Position numbers and translations under genes: made by a program. This document shows positions 18,109-29,167 of a stretch of DNA of 64,000 bases, piece after piece; within the stretch, counting starts at the first letter, position 1; each line of letters starts with the position of its first letter. Under the pieces are notes generated by a model. The model was not told where the DNA came from. It saw only the letters and a list, made by a program, of their open reading frames with translations, and did no database searches. Source of the DNA: Photobacterium angustum. Lineage in GTDB: Bacteria > Pseudomonadota > Gammaproteobacteria > Enterobacterales > Vibrionaceae. The stretch lies in assembly GCF_003026365.1 (NCBI RefSeq), contig NZ_PYOM01000013.1, positions 1-64,000 on the forward strand. Direction: 5' to 3'.

Positions 18109-18508
18109 ACGAGTTTTTTTGAATTGGGCGAGGGCGGCCTTCACTGTTAATAGCAACATAATTAAACGTTGCTTCGCATACACGGTATCGATCACCGACA
18201 GCCTCAACATCGACAGGTTTCACCCATACTTCAAGACCCACACTCATTGATGTATTACCAATACGCTTACATTCACCGTAACAGCAAACCACGTCACCAA
18301 CACCAACGGGTGCTTTAAACTCTATTTTGTCAACAGAGACAGTCACAACACGCCCGCCAGAAATTTCTTTAGCAAGGATCGCACCTGCTAAGTCCAATTG
18401 GGACATGATCCAACCACCAAATATATCACCGTTGGCGTTGGTGTCGGCTGGCATGGCAAGCGTGCGAAGCAGAAGCTGTCCGCGAGGGATATTATTTTCA
18501 GTGTTCAT
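18107..18508 (-). CDS. yciA: Acyl-CoA thioesterase YciA
   Basis: 133-residue hotdog-fold thioesterase with broad acyl-CoA range. It matches E. coli YciA along its length (RTLAMPADTNANGDIFGGW with the catalytic Asp, AGAILAKE, GDVVCCYGEC). It lies 11 bases after yciB and probably shares its transcript. This yciB-yciA pair next to trpA is the ancestral neighbourhood that normally also holds yciI. Confidence 0.95.
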   Translation of the reverse strand: MNTENNIPRGQLLLRTLAMPADTNANGDIFGGWIMSQLDLAGAILAKEISGGRVVTVSVDKIEFKAPVGVGDVVCCYGECKRIGNTSMSVGLEVWVKPVDVEAVGDRYRVCEATFNYVAINSEGRPRPIQKNS

Positions 18509-18519
18509 GATTTACAACT

Positions 18520-19059
18520 TTACTGGTTATTGTCACTTTTCGGTAAGTGGCGATAAATGTAGCCACCGGTGAGGAAGGTAAAGAGTAGCGTTAATGCTAA
18601 TAGCCCAAATACCTTAAAGTCTACCCATATATCTAAAGGGAAATTAAATGCAATATAGATGTTTACTATAGCGCAGACAACAAAAAACACACTCCAAGCA
18701 AGGTTAATTCGTAACCAAATTGATTCAGGTAAAGTAATTTCTTTACCCAGCATGCTTTTGATAAGCGGTTTACCCATAAATTGGCTAATAAGTAATGCTA
18801 GAGCAAAGATGGCGTAGATGATGGTGACTTTCCACTTAATGAAGTTTTCGTCATGGAGGAAAATGGTTAAGCCACCAAAGATGGCCACTAATACGAAAGT
18901 AACCAGTTGCATTTTTTCGACTTTTTTATAGATAAACCAAGTCAAAGCTACCTGAACCGCTGTTGCTGCAATTAAAGCGCCAGTGGCGATAAAAATGCCA
19001 CTTGTTTTGAATAAAATAAAGAAAATTATAAGGGGAATAAAATCTATTAATTGTTTCAT
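18520..19059 (-). CDS. yciB: Inner-membrane septation/envelope protein YciB (IspZ)
   Basis: 179-residue protein with five predicted membrane helices, matching YciB/IspZ (start [14 protein letters not shown], central [12 protein letters not shown] block). The family takes part in cell envelope and septum maintenance in enterobacteria and Shigella. It is directly upstream of yciA and downstream of trpA's terminator, so it has its own promoter in 19060-19236. Confidence 0.93.
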   Translation of the reverse strand: MKQLIDFIPLIIFFILFKTSGIFIATGALIAATAVQVALTWFIYKKVEKMQLVTFVLVAIFGGLTIFLHDENFIKWKVTIIYAIFALALLISQFMGKPLIKSMLGKEITLPESIWLRINLAWSVFFVVCAIVNIYIAFNFPLDIWVDFKVFGLLALTLLFTFLTGGYIYRHLPKSDNNQ

Positions 19060-19236
19060 TACAACAACTCATTTTTAATAATTATTGATAGTATACCTTT
19101 TTAGAATCATGAATGAAAAACGATCAAAAAAAAGCTGCTTTTCACAATTTGGTGAGAGCATAGCTTTAGCGTTATGAGCTTGGAAAAATAGACTAGGTAA
19201 TATGCGTAGAAAGAGTGATTCTATGTAGGGAGAAAT

Positions 19237-19284
19237 AGTAAAAAGCCTATCAACGAGAAAGTGGCTCTCATGTGATAGGCTTTT
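19237..19284 (-). terminator. Terminator of the trp operon
   Basis: AAAAGCCTATCA (19241-19252) pairs with TGATAGGCTTTT (19273-19284); on the minus strand the stem runs into T-rich sequence 22 bases after trpA. Confidence 0.8.
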
Positions 19285-19305
19285 ATTAATAATTTTTTTA
19301 AGGTT

Positions 19306-20112
19306 TTAGCGTTTACTTGCCGCTTTCATCGATGAAATGAATGCAGATAATTTTTCTAACATTACGGTGTTGTTTTCAAGATTTTGCTCGATAATTTTCA
19401 CGACTGCAGAGCCTGAGATTGCGCCCGCTGCACCTGCGGTGATCGCTTCCTTAACTTGCTCTGGAGAAGAAATACCAAATCCTAAAATAGCTGGCGGCGC
19501 GTTATGTGCTTTAAGGCTAGATAACAAGTGATCGATTGGCATTCCCGCTTTAGTTTCTGCACCCGTTACACCTGCGCGTGATAACAGGTAAGTGTAACCA
19601 CCACCCAGTTCAGACACAGCTTGGAGCGTAGTTTCGTCTGCATTTGGTGGCGCAATAAAAATAGGGTGAACACCGTATTTATTTGCCGCATCACGAAACT
19701 CTTGTGACGCATTAACAGGAACGTCAGCAATCAGCACTGAATCTACACCTGCTTCTGCACATTGCTGATAGAAGTTATCGATACCTGCAGCAAACACTAG
19801 GTTGGCGTACATCAACAAACCAATTGGCATTGTTGGGTATTTCTGGCGAATTTGCGTAAGCATTTCAAAACACAACACAGGGGTTGTGCCAGATTCTAAT
19901 GCGCGAATGGTTGCACCTTGAATTGTAGGACCATCAGCGAGAGGATCTGAAAATGGAATACCTAATTCTAAAGCATCAGCGCCAGATTCAACTAATGTAT
20001 CAATGATCTTCATTGATTGTTCTGGAGTTGGATCGCCAATGGTAACAAAAGGCACAAAGGCGCCTTCATTGCGCTCAGCTAATGTGCTGAATAATTGTTG
20101 ATAACGATCCAT
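19306..20112 (-). CDS. trpA: Tryptophan synthase alpha subunit
   Basis: 268-residue TIM barrel that releases indole and glyceraldehyde 3-phosphate from indole-glycerol phosphate. The catalytic Glu is in [15 protein letters not shown], with the catalytic Asp in the same block. It is the last gene of the trp operon, and its ATG overlaps the end of trpB by one base. Confidence 0.98.
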   Translation of the reverse strand: MDRYQQLFSTLAERNEGAFVPFVTIGDPTPEQSMKIIDTLVESGADALELGIPFSDPLADGPTIQGATIRALESGTTPVLCFEMLTQIRQKYPTMPIGLLMYANLVFAAGIDNFYQQCAEAGVDSVLIADVPVNASQEFRDAANKYGVHPIFIAPPNADETTLQAVSELGGGYTYLLSRAGVTGAETKAGMPIDHLLSSLKAHNAPPAILGFGISSPEQVKEAITAGAAGAISGSAVVKIIEQNLENNTVMLEKLSAFISSMKAASKR

Positions 20113-21302
20113 TATATAGCTCCTTTTTCCTGCAAAATATCGTGAACAGTAAAGATATCCTTGTCACCACGACCTGATAAGTTAACTACTAGCAATTGTT
20201 CTTTTTCTGGCTCTGCATGAATAAGTTTCATTGCATAAGCTAATGCATGAGCAGACTCAAGCGCAGGAATGATCCCTTCTTTACGTGCAAGCAATTGGAA
20301 TGCATCTAGTGCTTCATCATCAGTTACAGATCCGTACTCAGCACGACCTGTTGCATTTAAGTGAGCATGTTGTGGACCGACTGATGGGAAATCAAGGCCT
20401 GCTGATACAGAGTAAGACTCTTCAACTTGACCGTGTTGATCTTGCATCAGTGGTGCTTTCATACCAAAGAAAATACCTAAGGTACCGTGTTTAAGAGGTG
20501 CACCATGCATATCGGTATCTAAACCTTTACCGGCAGGCTCTACGCCAATCAGTTTCACATCTGTTTCTTCAATGAAATCTGAGAACATACCTATGGCATT
20601 TGAACCACCACCGACACAAGCAATAACCGCATCAGGTAGGCGACCTTCTTTCTCTAAGATCTGGGCTTTAGTTTCTTCACCAATAATATGCTGGAATTCT
20701 CGTACAATCGTTGGGAATGGGTGAGGGCCTGCCGCAGTACCTAGCAAGTAGTGTGCTTTGTCATAACTTGCAGACCAATCGCGCATTGCTTCATTACAAG
20801 CATCTTTTAAGGTTGCAGAGCCTGAGTGGACAGGAATGACTTCTGCGCCCATCAACTTCATACGGAATACGTTAGGGCTTTGACGTTCAACATCTTTAGC
20901 GCCCATATAAACGCGGCATTTAAGGCCGAGTAGTGCACAAGCAAGTGCGGTAGCAACACCGTGTTGACCTGCACCAGTTTCAGCGATGATCTCATTTTTA
21001 CCCATGCGTTTAGCAAGTAATGCTTGACCTAACACTTGGTTAGTTTTGTGCGCGCCACCGTGTAATAAATCTTCACGTTTCAGGTATAGCTTTGTTTTTG
21101 TCCCTTTCGTCAAGTTCTGACATAGCGTTAGGGCTGTTGGACGACCAGCGTATTCTTTAAGTAGTGTAATAAATTCTTGTTGAAAACTTGGGTCTTGCTG
21201 CGCTTCAATAAACGCATCTTCCAATTGGTCTAATGCAGGCACTAAAATTTGTGGTACATACTGACCACCAAATTCGCCAAAAAAGGCATCTAATTTACTC
21301 AT
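20112..21302 (-). CDS. trpB: Tryptophan synthase beta subunit
   Basis: 396-residue PLP enzyme that joins indole and serine. The PLP lysine is in [11 protein letters not shown], with the phosphate-binding [10 protein letters not shown] motif further on. Length is standard. It starts 2 bases after the trpC stop. Confidence 0.98.
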   Translation of the reverse strand: MSKLDAFFGEFGGQYVPQILVPALDQLEDAFIEAQQDPSFQQEFITLLKEYAGRPTALTLCQNLTKGTKTKLYLKREDLLHGGAHKTNQVLGQALLAKRMGKNEIIAETGAGQHGVATALACALLGLKCRVYMGAKDVERQSPNVFRMKLMGAEVIPVHSGSATLKDACNEAMRDWSASYDKAHYLLGTAAGPHPFPTIVREFQHIIGEETKAQILEKEGRLPDAVIACVGGGSNAIGMFSDFIEETDVKLIGVEPAGKGLDTDMHGAPLKHGTLGIFFGMKAPLMQDQHGQVEESYSVSAGLDFPSVGPQHAHLNATGRAEYGSVTDDEALDAFQLLARKEGIIPALESAHALAYAMKLIHAEPEKEQLLVVNLSGRGDKDIFTVHDILQEKGAI

Positions 21303-21304
21303 AA

Positions 21305-22705
21305 TTATTTATCGTCCTTAATATTTTTGATTGCCGCGAATGCCGCACTCAATTTATTCGGGTCTTTTTTACCTGGCGCACTTTCCACACCAGAATTTAA
21401 ATCAAGGCCATCAAATCCTAATGCTGCCGCTTGTTGTGCGTTGTCTGCATTTAAGCCACCAGCCAGTAATATACCTTTGCGACCGCCGCTTTGGATCAAC
21501 GACCAGTCGAAGCTTGTCCCTGTACCACCAGTTTGATTACCTACTTTACTATCAACAAGGTGTTTATCAACTTGGTATGCTGATAAATCAGGTAAAGCAT
21601 CTGATACCCCGTGGGCTTTCCAAATTTTACATTGAGCTGGAAGTTGTGCTTTTAGCTCATTAATGTATTGCTGCGTTTCTGTGCCATGTAGCTGCACAAC
21701 ACTTAGTGCAAGTTGTTTTGCTGTATCGACAATTGTTTCAAGCTCTGCGTTTTGGAATACGCCAACATAATCGAGTGGGGCGCCTGTCATCACATGGCGT
21801 GCTTGCTCGATTTCAACACAGCGAGGGGATGCAGGAACAAAAATTAAACCGCCGTAAACAGCACCATTTTGGTAAGCGATGGTGGCGTCTTTCGCTTCGG
21901 TTAATCCGCAAACCTTGTTATCACCAAGTAATACACGGCGTACCGCAAGATCGAGGTTATCTTCTGCCATTAACGAGCTACCAATTAAAAAGCCATTGGC
22001 ATATTGAGATAACTGGCGAATTTCTTGATTGCTATAAATGCCAGACTCCGAAATCACAATCGTGTCTGGTGATAATTTCGGTGCAAGCTGTTTAGTGCGG
22101 TCTAAATCAATACTTAAATCGCGTAAATTACGGTTGTTAATACCGACAACTTTCGCTTTTAAGTTAATTGCACGTTCAAGCTCTTCTTCGTTACTTACTT
22201 CGGTCAAAATGCCAAGATTTAATTGATTGGCAACATCAGCAAGGGTTTGGTATTCCTCGTCATTGAGGACTGACAACATAAGCAAAATAGCATCAGCTTG
22301 ATAGTGACGAGCTAAATAGACTTGATAGGTATCAACCATGAAATCTTTACATAGTACCGGTTGGCGTACTTGACCACGGACTTGAGGGAGAAACTCAAAG
22401 TTACCTTGGAAGTACTTTTTATCGGTTAGAACTGAAATCGCACTAGCGTAGTTGTTGTACACACTAGCAATGTAATCAAGATTAAAATCGTCTCGGATCA
22501 AGCCTTTTGATGGTGAGGCTTTTTTACATTCAAGAATGAATGCAGGGCGCTCTACACCATTATCAGTATTGGTTGATAACGCTTGGTAGAAGTCGCGATC
22601 ACTTGGGATGAGATCATCAATAAATGAATCAAGTGGCTGTGATTCCTTACGTGCTTCTACCCAAATTCTTTTGTCAGCAACAATTTTTGCTAATACTGTT
22701 TCCAT
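21305..22705 (-). CDS. trpCF: Bifunctional indole-glycerol-phosphate synthase / phosphoribosylanthranilate isomerase
   Basis: 466 residues: TrpC domain about 1-256 ([12 protein letters not shown], catalytic Lys/Glu blocks, SESGI) and TrpF domain about 260-460 ([25 protein letters not shown]). The fusion is the enterobacterial and Vibrionaceae form. It is spaced 2 bases from trpD and trpB, typical of a tight operon. Confidence 0.97.
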   Translation of the reverse strand: METVLAKIVADKRIWVEARKESQPLDSFIDDLIPSDRDFYQALSTNTDNGVERPAFILECKKASPSKGLIRDDFNLDYIASVYNNYASAISVLTDKKYFQGNFEFLPQVRGQVRQPVLCKDFMVDTYQVYLARHYQADAILLMLSVLNDEEYQTLADVANQLNLGILTEVSNEEELERAINLKAKVVGINNRNLRDLSIDLDRTKQLAPKLSPDTIVISESGIYSNQEIRQLSQYANGFLIGSSLMAEDNLDLAVRRVLLGDNKVCGLTEAKDATIAYQNGAVYGGLIFVPASPRCVEIEQARHVMTGAPLDYVGVFQNAELETIVDTAKQLALSVVQLHGTETQQYINELKAQLPAQCKIWKAHGVSDALPDLSAYQVDKHLVDSKVGNQTGGTGTSFDWSLIQSGGRKGILLAGGLNADNAQQAAALGFDGLDLNSGVESAPGKKDPNKLSAAFAAIKNIKDDK

Positions 22706-22707
22706 GA

Positions 22708-23718
22708 TTATCCTCGTGCTGCCAATTTTTCTACTAATTCAAAAGCTTTGCCTGATTGCATGACTTCAATGGCTTGTTGCGTATTTTGTTTAAGATCTTC
22801 TTGACCGAATAAACGTAATAGCAGGGCTACGTTGACTGCTACTGCACCAACTTGGGCAGGCGTACCTTTACCGGTTAAAATGTTAGTGATAATGGCGCGG
22901 TTCTCTTCAGGTTCGCCGCCTTTAATCGCCTCTAACGGGTAGGTATCCAAACCGAAATCAGCAGGAGTGAGAGTGTATTCGGTGATTTCGCCATTAATGA
23001 TTTCCGCAACATGGGTTTCACCATGAATAGCCACTTCATCTAAACCACTACCGTGAACTACTGCCGCACGTTTCATGCCCATGGTAGCCATGGTTTCTGC
23101 AATCGGACGAACGAGGCTATTGTCGTAAACCCCCATAAGTTCAATGTTAGGTTTTGCAGGGTTAATTAAAGGCCCAAGTACATTGAAGATGGTGCGAGTC
23201 TTTAATGTTTGGCGTACTGGCATAGCGTGGCGTACACCACCGTGATATTCAGGCGCGAATAAGAAACACACGCCAAGTTCATCTAATGCGCCACGCGCGT
23301 TTTCTGGTGTCATCGCAAGGTTGATACCAAACTTATCAAGCAGATCTGAAGAGCCCGATTTGCTTGAAACGCCACGGTTACCGTGTTTCGCCACTTTAAT
23401 ACCACAAGCTGCAGCTACAAATGCTGCTGTGGTTGAAATATTAATGGTATTGGCACCATCGCCACCTGTCCCTACGATATCAGCAAAGTCATAATCTGGG
23501 CTTGGGAAGGCGTTAGCGTTAGCGACTAAAGCGCTTGCGGCTCCAGCAATTTCTTGTGGTGTTTCACCTTTAATTTTCAACGATGTTAAAACGGCCGACA
23601 GAATAATGGGATCGACTTCACCCTTGATAATTGCATCAAATAGGGTGTGACTCTCTTGTTGGCTCAGAGATTCTTGATCGTAGAGTTTATTGGCAATATC
23701 GTAAATTTTGTTATCCAT
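22708..23718 (-). CDS. trpD: Anthranilate phosphoribosyltransferase
   Basis: 336-residue enzyme that transfers phosphoribose to anthranilate. Signature motifs are [18 protein letters not shown] and [15 protein letters not shown]. It is separate from TrpG, unlike in E. coli. The ATG at 23718 is preferred over 23724 because AAGGA is then 8 bases upstream. Confidence 0.97.
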   Translation of the reverse strand: MDNKIYDIANKLYDQESLSQQESHTLFDAIIKGEVDPIILSAVLTSLKIKGETPQEIAGAASALVANANAFPSPDYDFADIVGTGGDGANTINISTTAAFVAAACGIKVAKHGNRGVSSKSGSSDLLDKFGINLAMTPENARGALDELGVCFLFAPEYHGGVRHAMPVRQTLKTRTIFNVLGPLINPAKPNIELMGVYDNSLVRPIAETMATMGMKRAAVVHGSGLDEVAIHGETHVAEIINGEITEYTLTPADFGLDTYPLEAIKGGEPEENRAIITNILTGKGTPAQVGAVAVNVALLLRLFGQEDLKQNTQQAIEVMQSGKAFELVEKLAARG

Positions 23719-23729
23719 AATCATCGTCC

Positions 23730-24350
23730 TTAATGCTTTGAATTATTCTTTCCGTTAGATGTTGTTACCCAATTTAAGGTCTGTGTTAAAAGCTCCGCCC
23801 CTTGTGTCGTTAGGATTGACTCAGGGTGGAATTGAAAGCCACATACCTTATCTTCTTCGTTCAGTACTGCCATGACTAAGCCATTAACATCGGCGATAGT
23901 CTCTAGGCTTGCTGGCATTTCTGTTGCAACTAATGAATGGTAACGTGCAATAGAGAGAGGATTCGGTAAATTGCCAAACACTGCATGTTGGTTGTGGCTC
24001 ATCATTGCAGCTTTACCATGGACAATTTCACCTGCGCCTGAAACTTTACCGCCGTAAGCTTCAACAATCGCTTGTTGTCCTAGGCAAATACCAATCATTG
24101 GTACTTTACCTTTCACTCGTTGGATCAGTTCAGGCATACATCCTGCTTCTGCTGGCACACCAGGACCGGGGGATAACACTAAAACAGGATTGCTTTTGGC
24201 ACTAAGTGCATTTTCTACTTGCTCTGCGGTTAAGTTATTACGGTAAATCGTTACTGGATGACCGAGAGAACGAAATTGATCAACAAGGTTGTAAGTAAAC
24301 GAATCAAAGTTGTCGAGTAGCACAATATGGGCTGGGGTTGCGTTTGTCAT
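23730..24350 (-). CDS. trpG: Anthranilate synthase glutamine amidotransferase subunit
   Basis: 206-residue class I amidotransferase. The catalytic Cys is in GICLGQQA and the His-Glu pair in FQFHPESI. It feeds ammonia to TrpE. It has a clear GGAGAA ribosome site. Confidence 0.97.
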   Translation of the reverse strand: MTNATPAHIVLLDNFDSFTYNLVDQFRSLGHPVTIYRNNLTAEQVENALSAKSNPVLVLSPGPGVPAEAGCMPELIQRVKGKVPMIGICLGQQAIVEAYGGKVSGAGEIVHGKAAMMSHNQHAVFGNLPNPLSIARYHSLVATEMPASLETIADVNGLVMAVLNEEDKVCGFQFHPESILTTQGAELLTQTLNWVTTSNGKNNSKH

Positions 24351-24361
24351 TGTGGTTCTCC

Positions 24362-25957
24362 TTAACCTTGATGTGCTGTGCGAATAGCGTTAATGACTGC
24401 TTGCGCTTTGCCACGCGTTTCATCGGCTTCTGCTTGTGAAATGGAGTCGTAAACCACGCCAGCACCAGCTTGAACACTCGCAATACCATTCTCAACATAG
24501 GCTGAGCGGATAACGATACAAGTATCCATATCACCGTGACCAGTAAGGTAACCGACAGCACCGCCATAACTACCACGACGACGTTGTTCAACATCACGGA
24601 TAAGCTGCATAGCTCGGATTTTCGGTGCCCCTGTTAATGTGCCCATGTTCATACACGCTTGATACGCATGAAGGGCATCAAGATCGCCTCGCAATTGGCC
24701 TACCACACGAGAAACTAAGTGCATCACATGGCTGTAGCGATCAACTTTCAGTAAATCTGCTACATAGCGGCTACCTGCTTCACTGATCCTGGCGACATCA
24801 TTACGTGCTAGATCCACTAGCATCATGTGTTCAGCATTCTCTTTTTTATCGCAACGTAGCTCTAATTCAATGCGACCATCTAAATCAAGGTTAATTGATC
24901 CGTCGCTGTTTTTGCCTCGTGGTCGAGTACCAGCAATCGGGTATATCTCTACTTGGTTTGAATCTGAACAATATTTCAGTGCACTTTCAGGAGAGGCGCC
25001 AAACAGGGTAAATTCTGAATCTTGTAAAAAGAACATGTAAGGGCTTGGATTACCAATTTTCAATGCTTTATATGCTGCGAGAGTTGAAGGGCATGGCAAA
25101 GTAAATTGGCGTGATGGCACTACTTGGAACACATCGCCATTGATAACGTATTGTTTAAGATCGTTAACAGTTTGGCAGAAATCTTCATCACTAATAGAAG
25201 CCTCTGGCTCACATTTGTCTAATACTTGTGCGGGTGGCACAGGCTGAGGGTTTAAACAGATCTCTTTAATCGTTTGTAGGCGACGACTCAAATCGTGGTA
25301 GCTATTGGTGTAATGCTCGCCACCAAATAAAGTTGCTTGCAGCGTGCCTTTACGACGTTGGTGATCGATAATCAACAAGGTTTCGGCAATATAGAAAATA
25401 TAGTCAGGACAGTTATTGTCTTGCTTCACTTCTGGTAGCGGCTCAAAATCAGCGACTAAGTCATACGCAAATAAGCCACCTAAGAATAAGGCTTCTTTTG
25501 GGTGGTGTTTGGTATTAAAGGCATGTTGGATCAAACGTAGAGCATCGAATGATGAGGTTTGACGTAAGCGGCTATCCTCATCAATATCATGAGCGTGGGA
25601 TGGAAATACCAAGGTTAATGTTTTTCCATTGAGTACTGCATGAATATCGTTAGGCAGTTGGCTTTGTAAATGTGTAATGACATTCACACCATTACTGGTT
25701 AGTGCTTCCAACGTGACTTCTTTACTGCGGCAAACAATACGTACCGCAGCATCAACAAGCATTAAGCTCTTTAAATCTTGCTTAGAATCAACTTCTGCTG
25801 ATTCTAATAAAAGGTTGTGCGGGCGATCGCCACAAACTGAAAAGTACAGTTCAGTGGGATCGGCAACATAAGGTACATCAAGGCTGAGAAGATCGATCTC
25901 ATTAGCAGCTAATGTATTTTGCCCTAGTGGATGATTTCCTATTGAGTGAGTATTCAC
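24362..25957 (-). CDS. trpE: Anthranilate synthase component I
   Basis: 531-residue chorismate-using enzyme that makes anthranilate with TrpG. The LLES tryptophan-feedback motif is seen near residue 50, and the C-terminal catalytic blocks GASPES and PIAGTRPRG are intact, so it is probably feedback-inhibited. The start codon is GTG and overlaps the DAHP synthase stop in GTGA, indicating translational coupling. Confidence 0.97.
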   Translation of the reverse strand: MNTHSIGNHPLGQNTLAANEIDLLSLDVPYVADPTELYFSVCGDRPHNLLLESAEVDSKQDLKSLMLVDAAVRIVCRSKEVTLEALTSNGVNVITHLQSQLPNDIHAVLNGKTLTLVFPSHAHDIDEDSRLRQTSSFDALRLIQHAFNTKHHPKEALFLGGLFAYDLVADFEPLPEVKQDNNCPDYIFYIAETLLIIDHQRRKGTLQATLFGGEHYTNSYHDLSRRLQTIKEICLNPQPVPPAQVLDKCEPEASISDEDFCQTVNDLKQYVINGDVFQVVPSRQFTLPCPSTLAAYKALKIGNPSPYMFFLQDSEFTLFGASPESALKYCSDSNQVEIYPIAGTRPRGKNSDGSINLDLDGRIELELRCDKKENAEHMMLVDLARNDVARISEAGSRYVADLLKVDRYSHVMHLVSRVVGQLRGDLDALHAYQACMNMGTLTGAPKIRAMQLIRDVEQRRRGSYGGAVGYLTGHGDMDTCIVIRSAYVENGIASVQAGAGVVYDSISQAEADETRGKAQAVINAIRTAHQG

Positions 25958-26967
25958 AGCGTTCTCCCTGCCGCTTCCACAAACGGTTTTAATTCCTGCA
26001 TTAATTGTTCAAACATTGGTGCGGTTAATGCTTGATGACCATCAGATAAGGCTTCACATGGGTTTAAATGTGATTCGACAATGATGCCATCGGCGCCAAC
26101 AGCAGCCGCTGCGCGTGAGAGTGGGATCACTAACTCACGAATACCTGTTCCATGGCTTGGGTCTACCAGCACGGGCAAATGGGTATGTTGCTTTAAATAA
26201 GCGACCGCGTTGAGATCCAATGTATTTCTCGTTGCTGTCTCAAACGTTCTAATACCACGTTCACACAAAATGATATTTGGGTTACCTGCATCATAAATAT
26301 ATTCAGCAGCGAGTAGCAATTCCTCGATAGTGGCTGAAAGTCCGCGTTTGAGCAAGATCGGTTTTTTACTTTCACCGATAATTTTTAACAAGCCATAGTT
26401 TTGCATATTTCTCGCACCAATTTGAAAACAATCAATATATTGAGTCATTTTTTCAACTTGGCTCACATCCATGACTTCAGATACGGTAGGTATACCGAGC
26501 ATGTCATTGGCTTTTTTTAACAATTTTAACCCTTCAATACCTAATCCTTGGAAATCATAAGGGCTGGTGCGAGGTTTATAAGCGCCGCCTCGCAGTGCCA
26601 TAGCACCATGAGACTTCACCATTTCAGCAACAGACAATAATTGTTGCTCTGATTCGACCGAGCAAGGGCCTGCAATAACAGCAAAACGATCGCCACCTAC
26701 CGCAGCAGAGCCAAAACGTACCACTGTGTTGTGGGCTTGGACTTCTCGGCTAACCAGTTTGTATTTAGTTAAAATGGGTTTTACCGTTTCAACTAAAGGG
26801 TTTGCTTCTATATTTAAGCTTTGTAAAACACGTTCATCACCCAATGCACCTAACACAATGCGTTCACTGCCAGGCATATAGAGCGGTTTTAATCCGACAC
26901 TGGCGATTTGAGCCAGTAGGCTTTTGGCATCAGCTTCTGTCGCTTGCGGTTTTAAGACAATAATCAT
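25954..26967 (-). CDS. DAHP synthase, type I-beta, with N-terminal regulatory domain
   Basis: 337-residue 3-deoxy-D-arabino-heptulosonate 7-phosphate synthase, first step of the shikimate pathway (PEP plus erythrose 4-phosphate). Residues 1-70 form a ferredoxin-like/ACT-type domain seen in Thermotoga-like enzymes; the barrel follows with AGPCSVES, ALRGGAYKPRTSP, KRGLSATIEE and VDPSHGTG. This is not the AroF/G/H (I-alpha) form typical of E. coli. It is the first structural gene of the trp operon, behind the leader peptide, so tryptophan controls it. Confidence 0.93.
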   Translation of the reverse strand: MIIVLKPQATEADAKSLLAQIASVGLKPLYMPGSERIVLGALGDERVLQSLNIEANPLVETVKPILTKYKLVSREVQAHNTVVRFGSAAVGGDRFAVIAGPCSVESEQQLLSVAEMVKSHGAMALRGGAYKPRTSPYDFQGLGIEGLKLLKKANDMLGIPTVSEVMDVSQVEKMTQYIDCFQIGARNMQNYGLLKIIGESKKPILLKRGLSATIEELLLAAEYIYDAGNPNIILCERGIRTFETATRNTLDLNAVAYLKQHTHLPVLVDPSHGTGIRELVIPLSRAAAAVGADGIIVESHLNPCEALSDGHQALTAPMFEQLMQELKPFVEAAGRTL

Positions 26968-27047
26968 GATGTCATCCTTGTAAATGGTCGCAGTGAAGGC
27001 TAGGTGCAGTGCCCGTTTTATTTTTTATCTGGTTAAATTCGGCGTTA

Positions 27048-27074
27048 TAAAAAAGCCCGCAATGATGGCGGGCT
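27048..27074 (-). terminator. trp attenuator
   Basis: AGCCCGC (27054-27060) pairs with GCGGGCT (27068-27074), followed on the minus strand by a run of six T. The upstream segment CGGGC near the end of the leader peptide gene can pair instead with the GCCCG arm, giving the usual antiterminator alternative. It sits 81 bases before the DAHP synthase start. Confidence 0.9.
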
Positions 27075-27102
27075 CGTTGTAATTTTGCTGAGTTACAGCT
27101 AT

Positions 27103-27180
27103 TCACACCGCCCGTAAGTAGGAGTGCCACCACCAATTATTGAAGAAAACGCATTGTTGATTTTGAATTTGCTGTAACAT
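27103..27180 (-). CDS. trpL: trp operon leader peptide
   Basis: A 25-residue frame with three Trp codons in a row at residues 16-18 (NNWWWHSY). AGGA lies 7 bases before the ATG. Its stop codon lies 29 bases before the attenuator stem. Tryptophan shortage would stall ribosomes at the Trp codons and favour the antiterminator, as in E. coli. Too short for ordinary gene finders. Confidence 0.95.
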   Translation of the reverse strand: MLQQIQNQQCVFFNNWWWHSYLRAV

Positions 27181-27273
27181 GTAAGAGTCCTATTAGGTAT
27201 TAGTTACATTTTTGCTATCAGCTAAATGTACGTGATGCCTTTCAAGTAAGTATTGGATATTTGGTACCTGCGT

Positions 27274-27287
27274 ACTAGTAAACTAGT
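27274..27287 (-). promoter_or_regulatory. TrpR operator
   Basis: ACTAGT-AA-ACTAGT, almost the E. coli trp operator (ACTAGT-TA-ACTAGT), with matching flanks GT and TC. It overlaps the -10 region, so bound TrpR would block RNA polymerase. Confidence 0.92.
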
Positions 27288-27305
27288 TCACGATTATAAA
27301 GTCAA
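27277..27305 (-). promoter_or_regulatory. trp operon promoter
   Basis: On the minus strand: -35 TTGACT (27305-27300), a 17-base spacer and -10 TTTACT (27282-27277). The layout is the same as the E. coli trp promoter (TTGACA-17-TTAACT), including the operator across the -10. Confidence 0.88.
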
Positions 27306-27316
27306 GAATAAAACTT

Positions 27317-28207
27317 ATGTTGTTTGATTTACATAGCCATACTACAGCGTCTGACGGTCGCTTAACGCCGCAAGAATTAGTTCGACGAGCCGTAGATATG
27401 CGAGTCGACATCCTGGCAATTACTGATCACGATACGGTTGCTGGCCTACATGAAGCGCATACAGTGATAGAGCAAGAAGCCTTGCCTATTACGTTAATCA
27501 ACGGTATTGAAATCTCTACCGTGTGGCAAAACTTTGATATTCATATCGTTGGTCTTAATATAGACCCACAAAATCCAACGTTAGTCGCGTTTATTGAGCA
27601 GCAAGTAGAGCGTCGACTTGAACGTGCTAAAGAAATTGGCGCGCGACTTGAGAAAAACAAAATGCCAGGGGCATTTGAAGGCGCTGCTAAACTTGCGGGT
27701 GATGCATCGATCACTCGTGCGCATTTCGCTCGTTGGATTGTTGAACAAGGTTATGCGAAAACCATGCAGGCAGTGTTTAAGAAATTCTTAACGCGCGGCA
27801 ATCCGGGTTACGTACCACCAAACTGGTGCACTATCGCCGATGCTATTGATGTGATTCATGCCGCTGGCGGTAAAGCGGTTATTGCTCATCCTGGTCGTTA
27901 TAACATGACGGCAAAATGGCTTAAGCGATTAATTCAGCATTTTATTGAAGCGGGTGGTGACGGTATGGAAGTATCGCAGCCTCAGCAAGCACCGCAAGAA
28001 CGACGTACCTTAGGGGATTACGCCATACAATTTAATTTACTTGCTTCACAAGGGTCCGATTTTCATTACCAATCACCTTGGACTGAATTAGGACGTAACT
28101 TGTGGCTCCCTAAAGATGTGCCAGCAATTTGGCATGATTGGGAAGTTGAGAAAAAGCGAGTAGAGGTAGAAATTCAGGCTGAGCCTGCTGCCTCAAAGGA
28201 GGAATAA
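27317..28207 (+). CDS. rnm: PHP-domain 5'-3' exoribonuclease (RNase AM)
   Basis: 296-residue PHP-family metal hydrolase, YciV/RNase AM, which trims 5' ends of rRNAs and degrades short RNAs and 3',5'-bisphosphonucleotides. PHP motifs [17 protein letters not shown], and late HPGRYN and GSDFH supply the metal ligands. It is divergent from the trp operon as in E. coli; its start is only 12 bases from the trp -35 box. Its stop overlaps the yciO start by one base. Confidence 0.94.
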   Translation: MLFDLHSHTTASDGRLTPQELVRRAVDMRVDILAITDHDTVAGLHEAHTVIEQEALPITLINGIEISTVWQNFDIHIVGLNIDPQNPTLVAFIEQQVERRLERAKEIGARLEKNKMPGAFEGAAKLAGDASITRAHFARWIVEQGYAKTMQAVFKKFLTRGNPGYVPPNWCTIADAIDVIHAAGGKAVIAHPGRYNMTAKWLKRLIQHFIEAGGDGMEVSQPQQAPQERRTLGDYAIQFNLLASQGSDFHYQSPWTELGRNLWLPKDVPAIWHDWEVEKKRVEVEIQAEPAASKEE

Positions 28208-28827
28208 TGAGTCAATTTTTTTATGTTCACCCAGAAACACCCCAAACGCGTTTGATTAAACAAGCGGTAGAAATTATTAAAAATGGCGGTGTTGTAGTTT
28301 ATCCAACAGATTCTGGTTATGCCCTTGGTTGTCAGTTAGAAAACAAACAAGCACTAGAGCGTATTTGTCAGATCCGTCGTTTAAACGAAAAGCACAACTT
28401 CACTTTGTTATGCCGTGATTTATCTGAGCTATCTTTGTATACCCGTGTTGATAATATCGCTTTCCGTCTTTTACGTAATAACACTCCAGGTGCATACACC
28501 TTTATATTTAAAGGGACAAAAGAAGTACCTCGTCGTTTAATGAATGCTAAACGTAAAACGATTGGTATTCGTGTTCCTGATAATGCGATTGCACTGGCAT
28601 TACTTGAAGCGTTAGGTGAGCCTCTAATGTCAACCAGTCTTATCTTACCGGGTAATGAAACAACAGAAGCGGATCCCGATGAAATTCGCGATAAGTTAGA
28701 ACATGCTGTTGATTTGATTATGCATGGTGGTTACTTAGGTGAGCAGCCAACAACAGTGATTGATTTCAGTGAAGGTGAAATTAATATTGTTCGAATTGGT
28801 GCAGGTGATGTGACACCGTTTGAATGA
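28207..28827 (+). CDS. yciO: YciO family (Sua5/YrdC-like) protein
   Basis: 206-residue protein with the YrdC fold (VVYPTDSGYALGC near the N-terminus, KHNFTLLC, IGIRVPDN, MSTSL). It matches YciO, a paralogue of the threonylcarbamoyl-AMP synthase TsaC; whether it does the same reaction in vivo is unclear. It starts on the last base of rnm and has a GGAGGA ribosome site inside that gene. Confidence 0.93.
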   Translation: MSQFFYVHPETPQTRLIKQAVEIIKNGGVVVYPTDSGYALGCQLENKQALERICQIRRLNEKHNFTLLCRDLSELSLYTRVDNIAFRLLRNNTPGAYTFIFKGTKEVPRRLMNAKRKTIGIRVPDNAIALALLEALGEPLMSTSLILPGNETTEADPDEIRDKLEHAVDLIMHGGYLGEQPTTVIDFSEGEINIVRIGAGDVTPFE

Positions 28828-29167
28828 TCTAGAACGTTCTAAAATTCAGTAAATCTAATAAAAGCAAATAGTTAGTTTCTAGCTGTTTGCTTTTTTGTTT
28901 TTATCCCTATTTTATTTGTTTGATTTTCCTGTAAATAACCTCGCAATCGACTATCTTTTTATAGCTAACTTTGCCTTCTTTTGGCATAATGCGCGCCCAC
29001 ATTCTGATAAAAAGTGAGTAGTTAATGCCTCACACAGAATCCAAATTAATGCTATTCGCATAAATGGTTTTGGTTAATTAACTGTCTGATTTTAAATTAG
29101 AAAGTGTTATCCGAAATCTTTTGATGAGTATTTCGACGCCTGTGAAGGCGACAAAGGTTTGTCTACA
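28828..29167. other. Intergenic region before rluB
   Basis: It holds the yciO terminator (28860-28896); the rest is AT-rich and presumably carries the rluB promoter. I see no further gene. Confidence 0.5.
28860..28896 (+). terminator. Terminator after yciO
   Basis: AAAAGCAAATAGTTAG pairs with CTAGCTGTTTGCTTTT (two G:U pairs), then a T-run. Confidence 0.8.
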
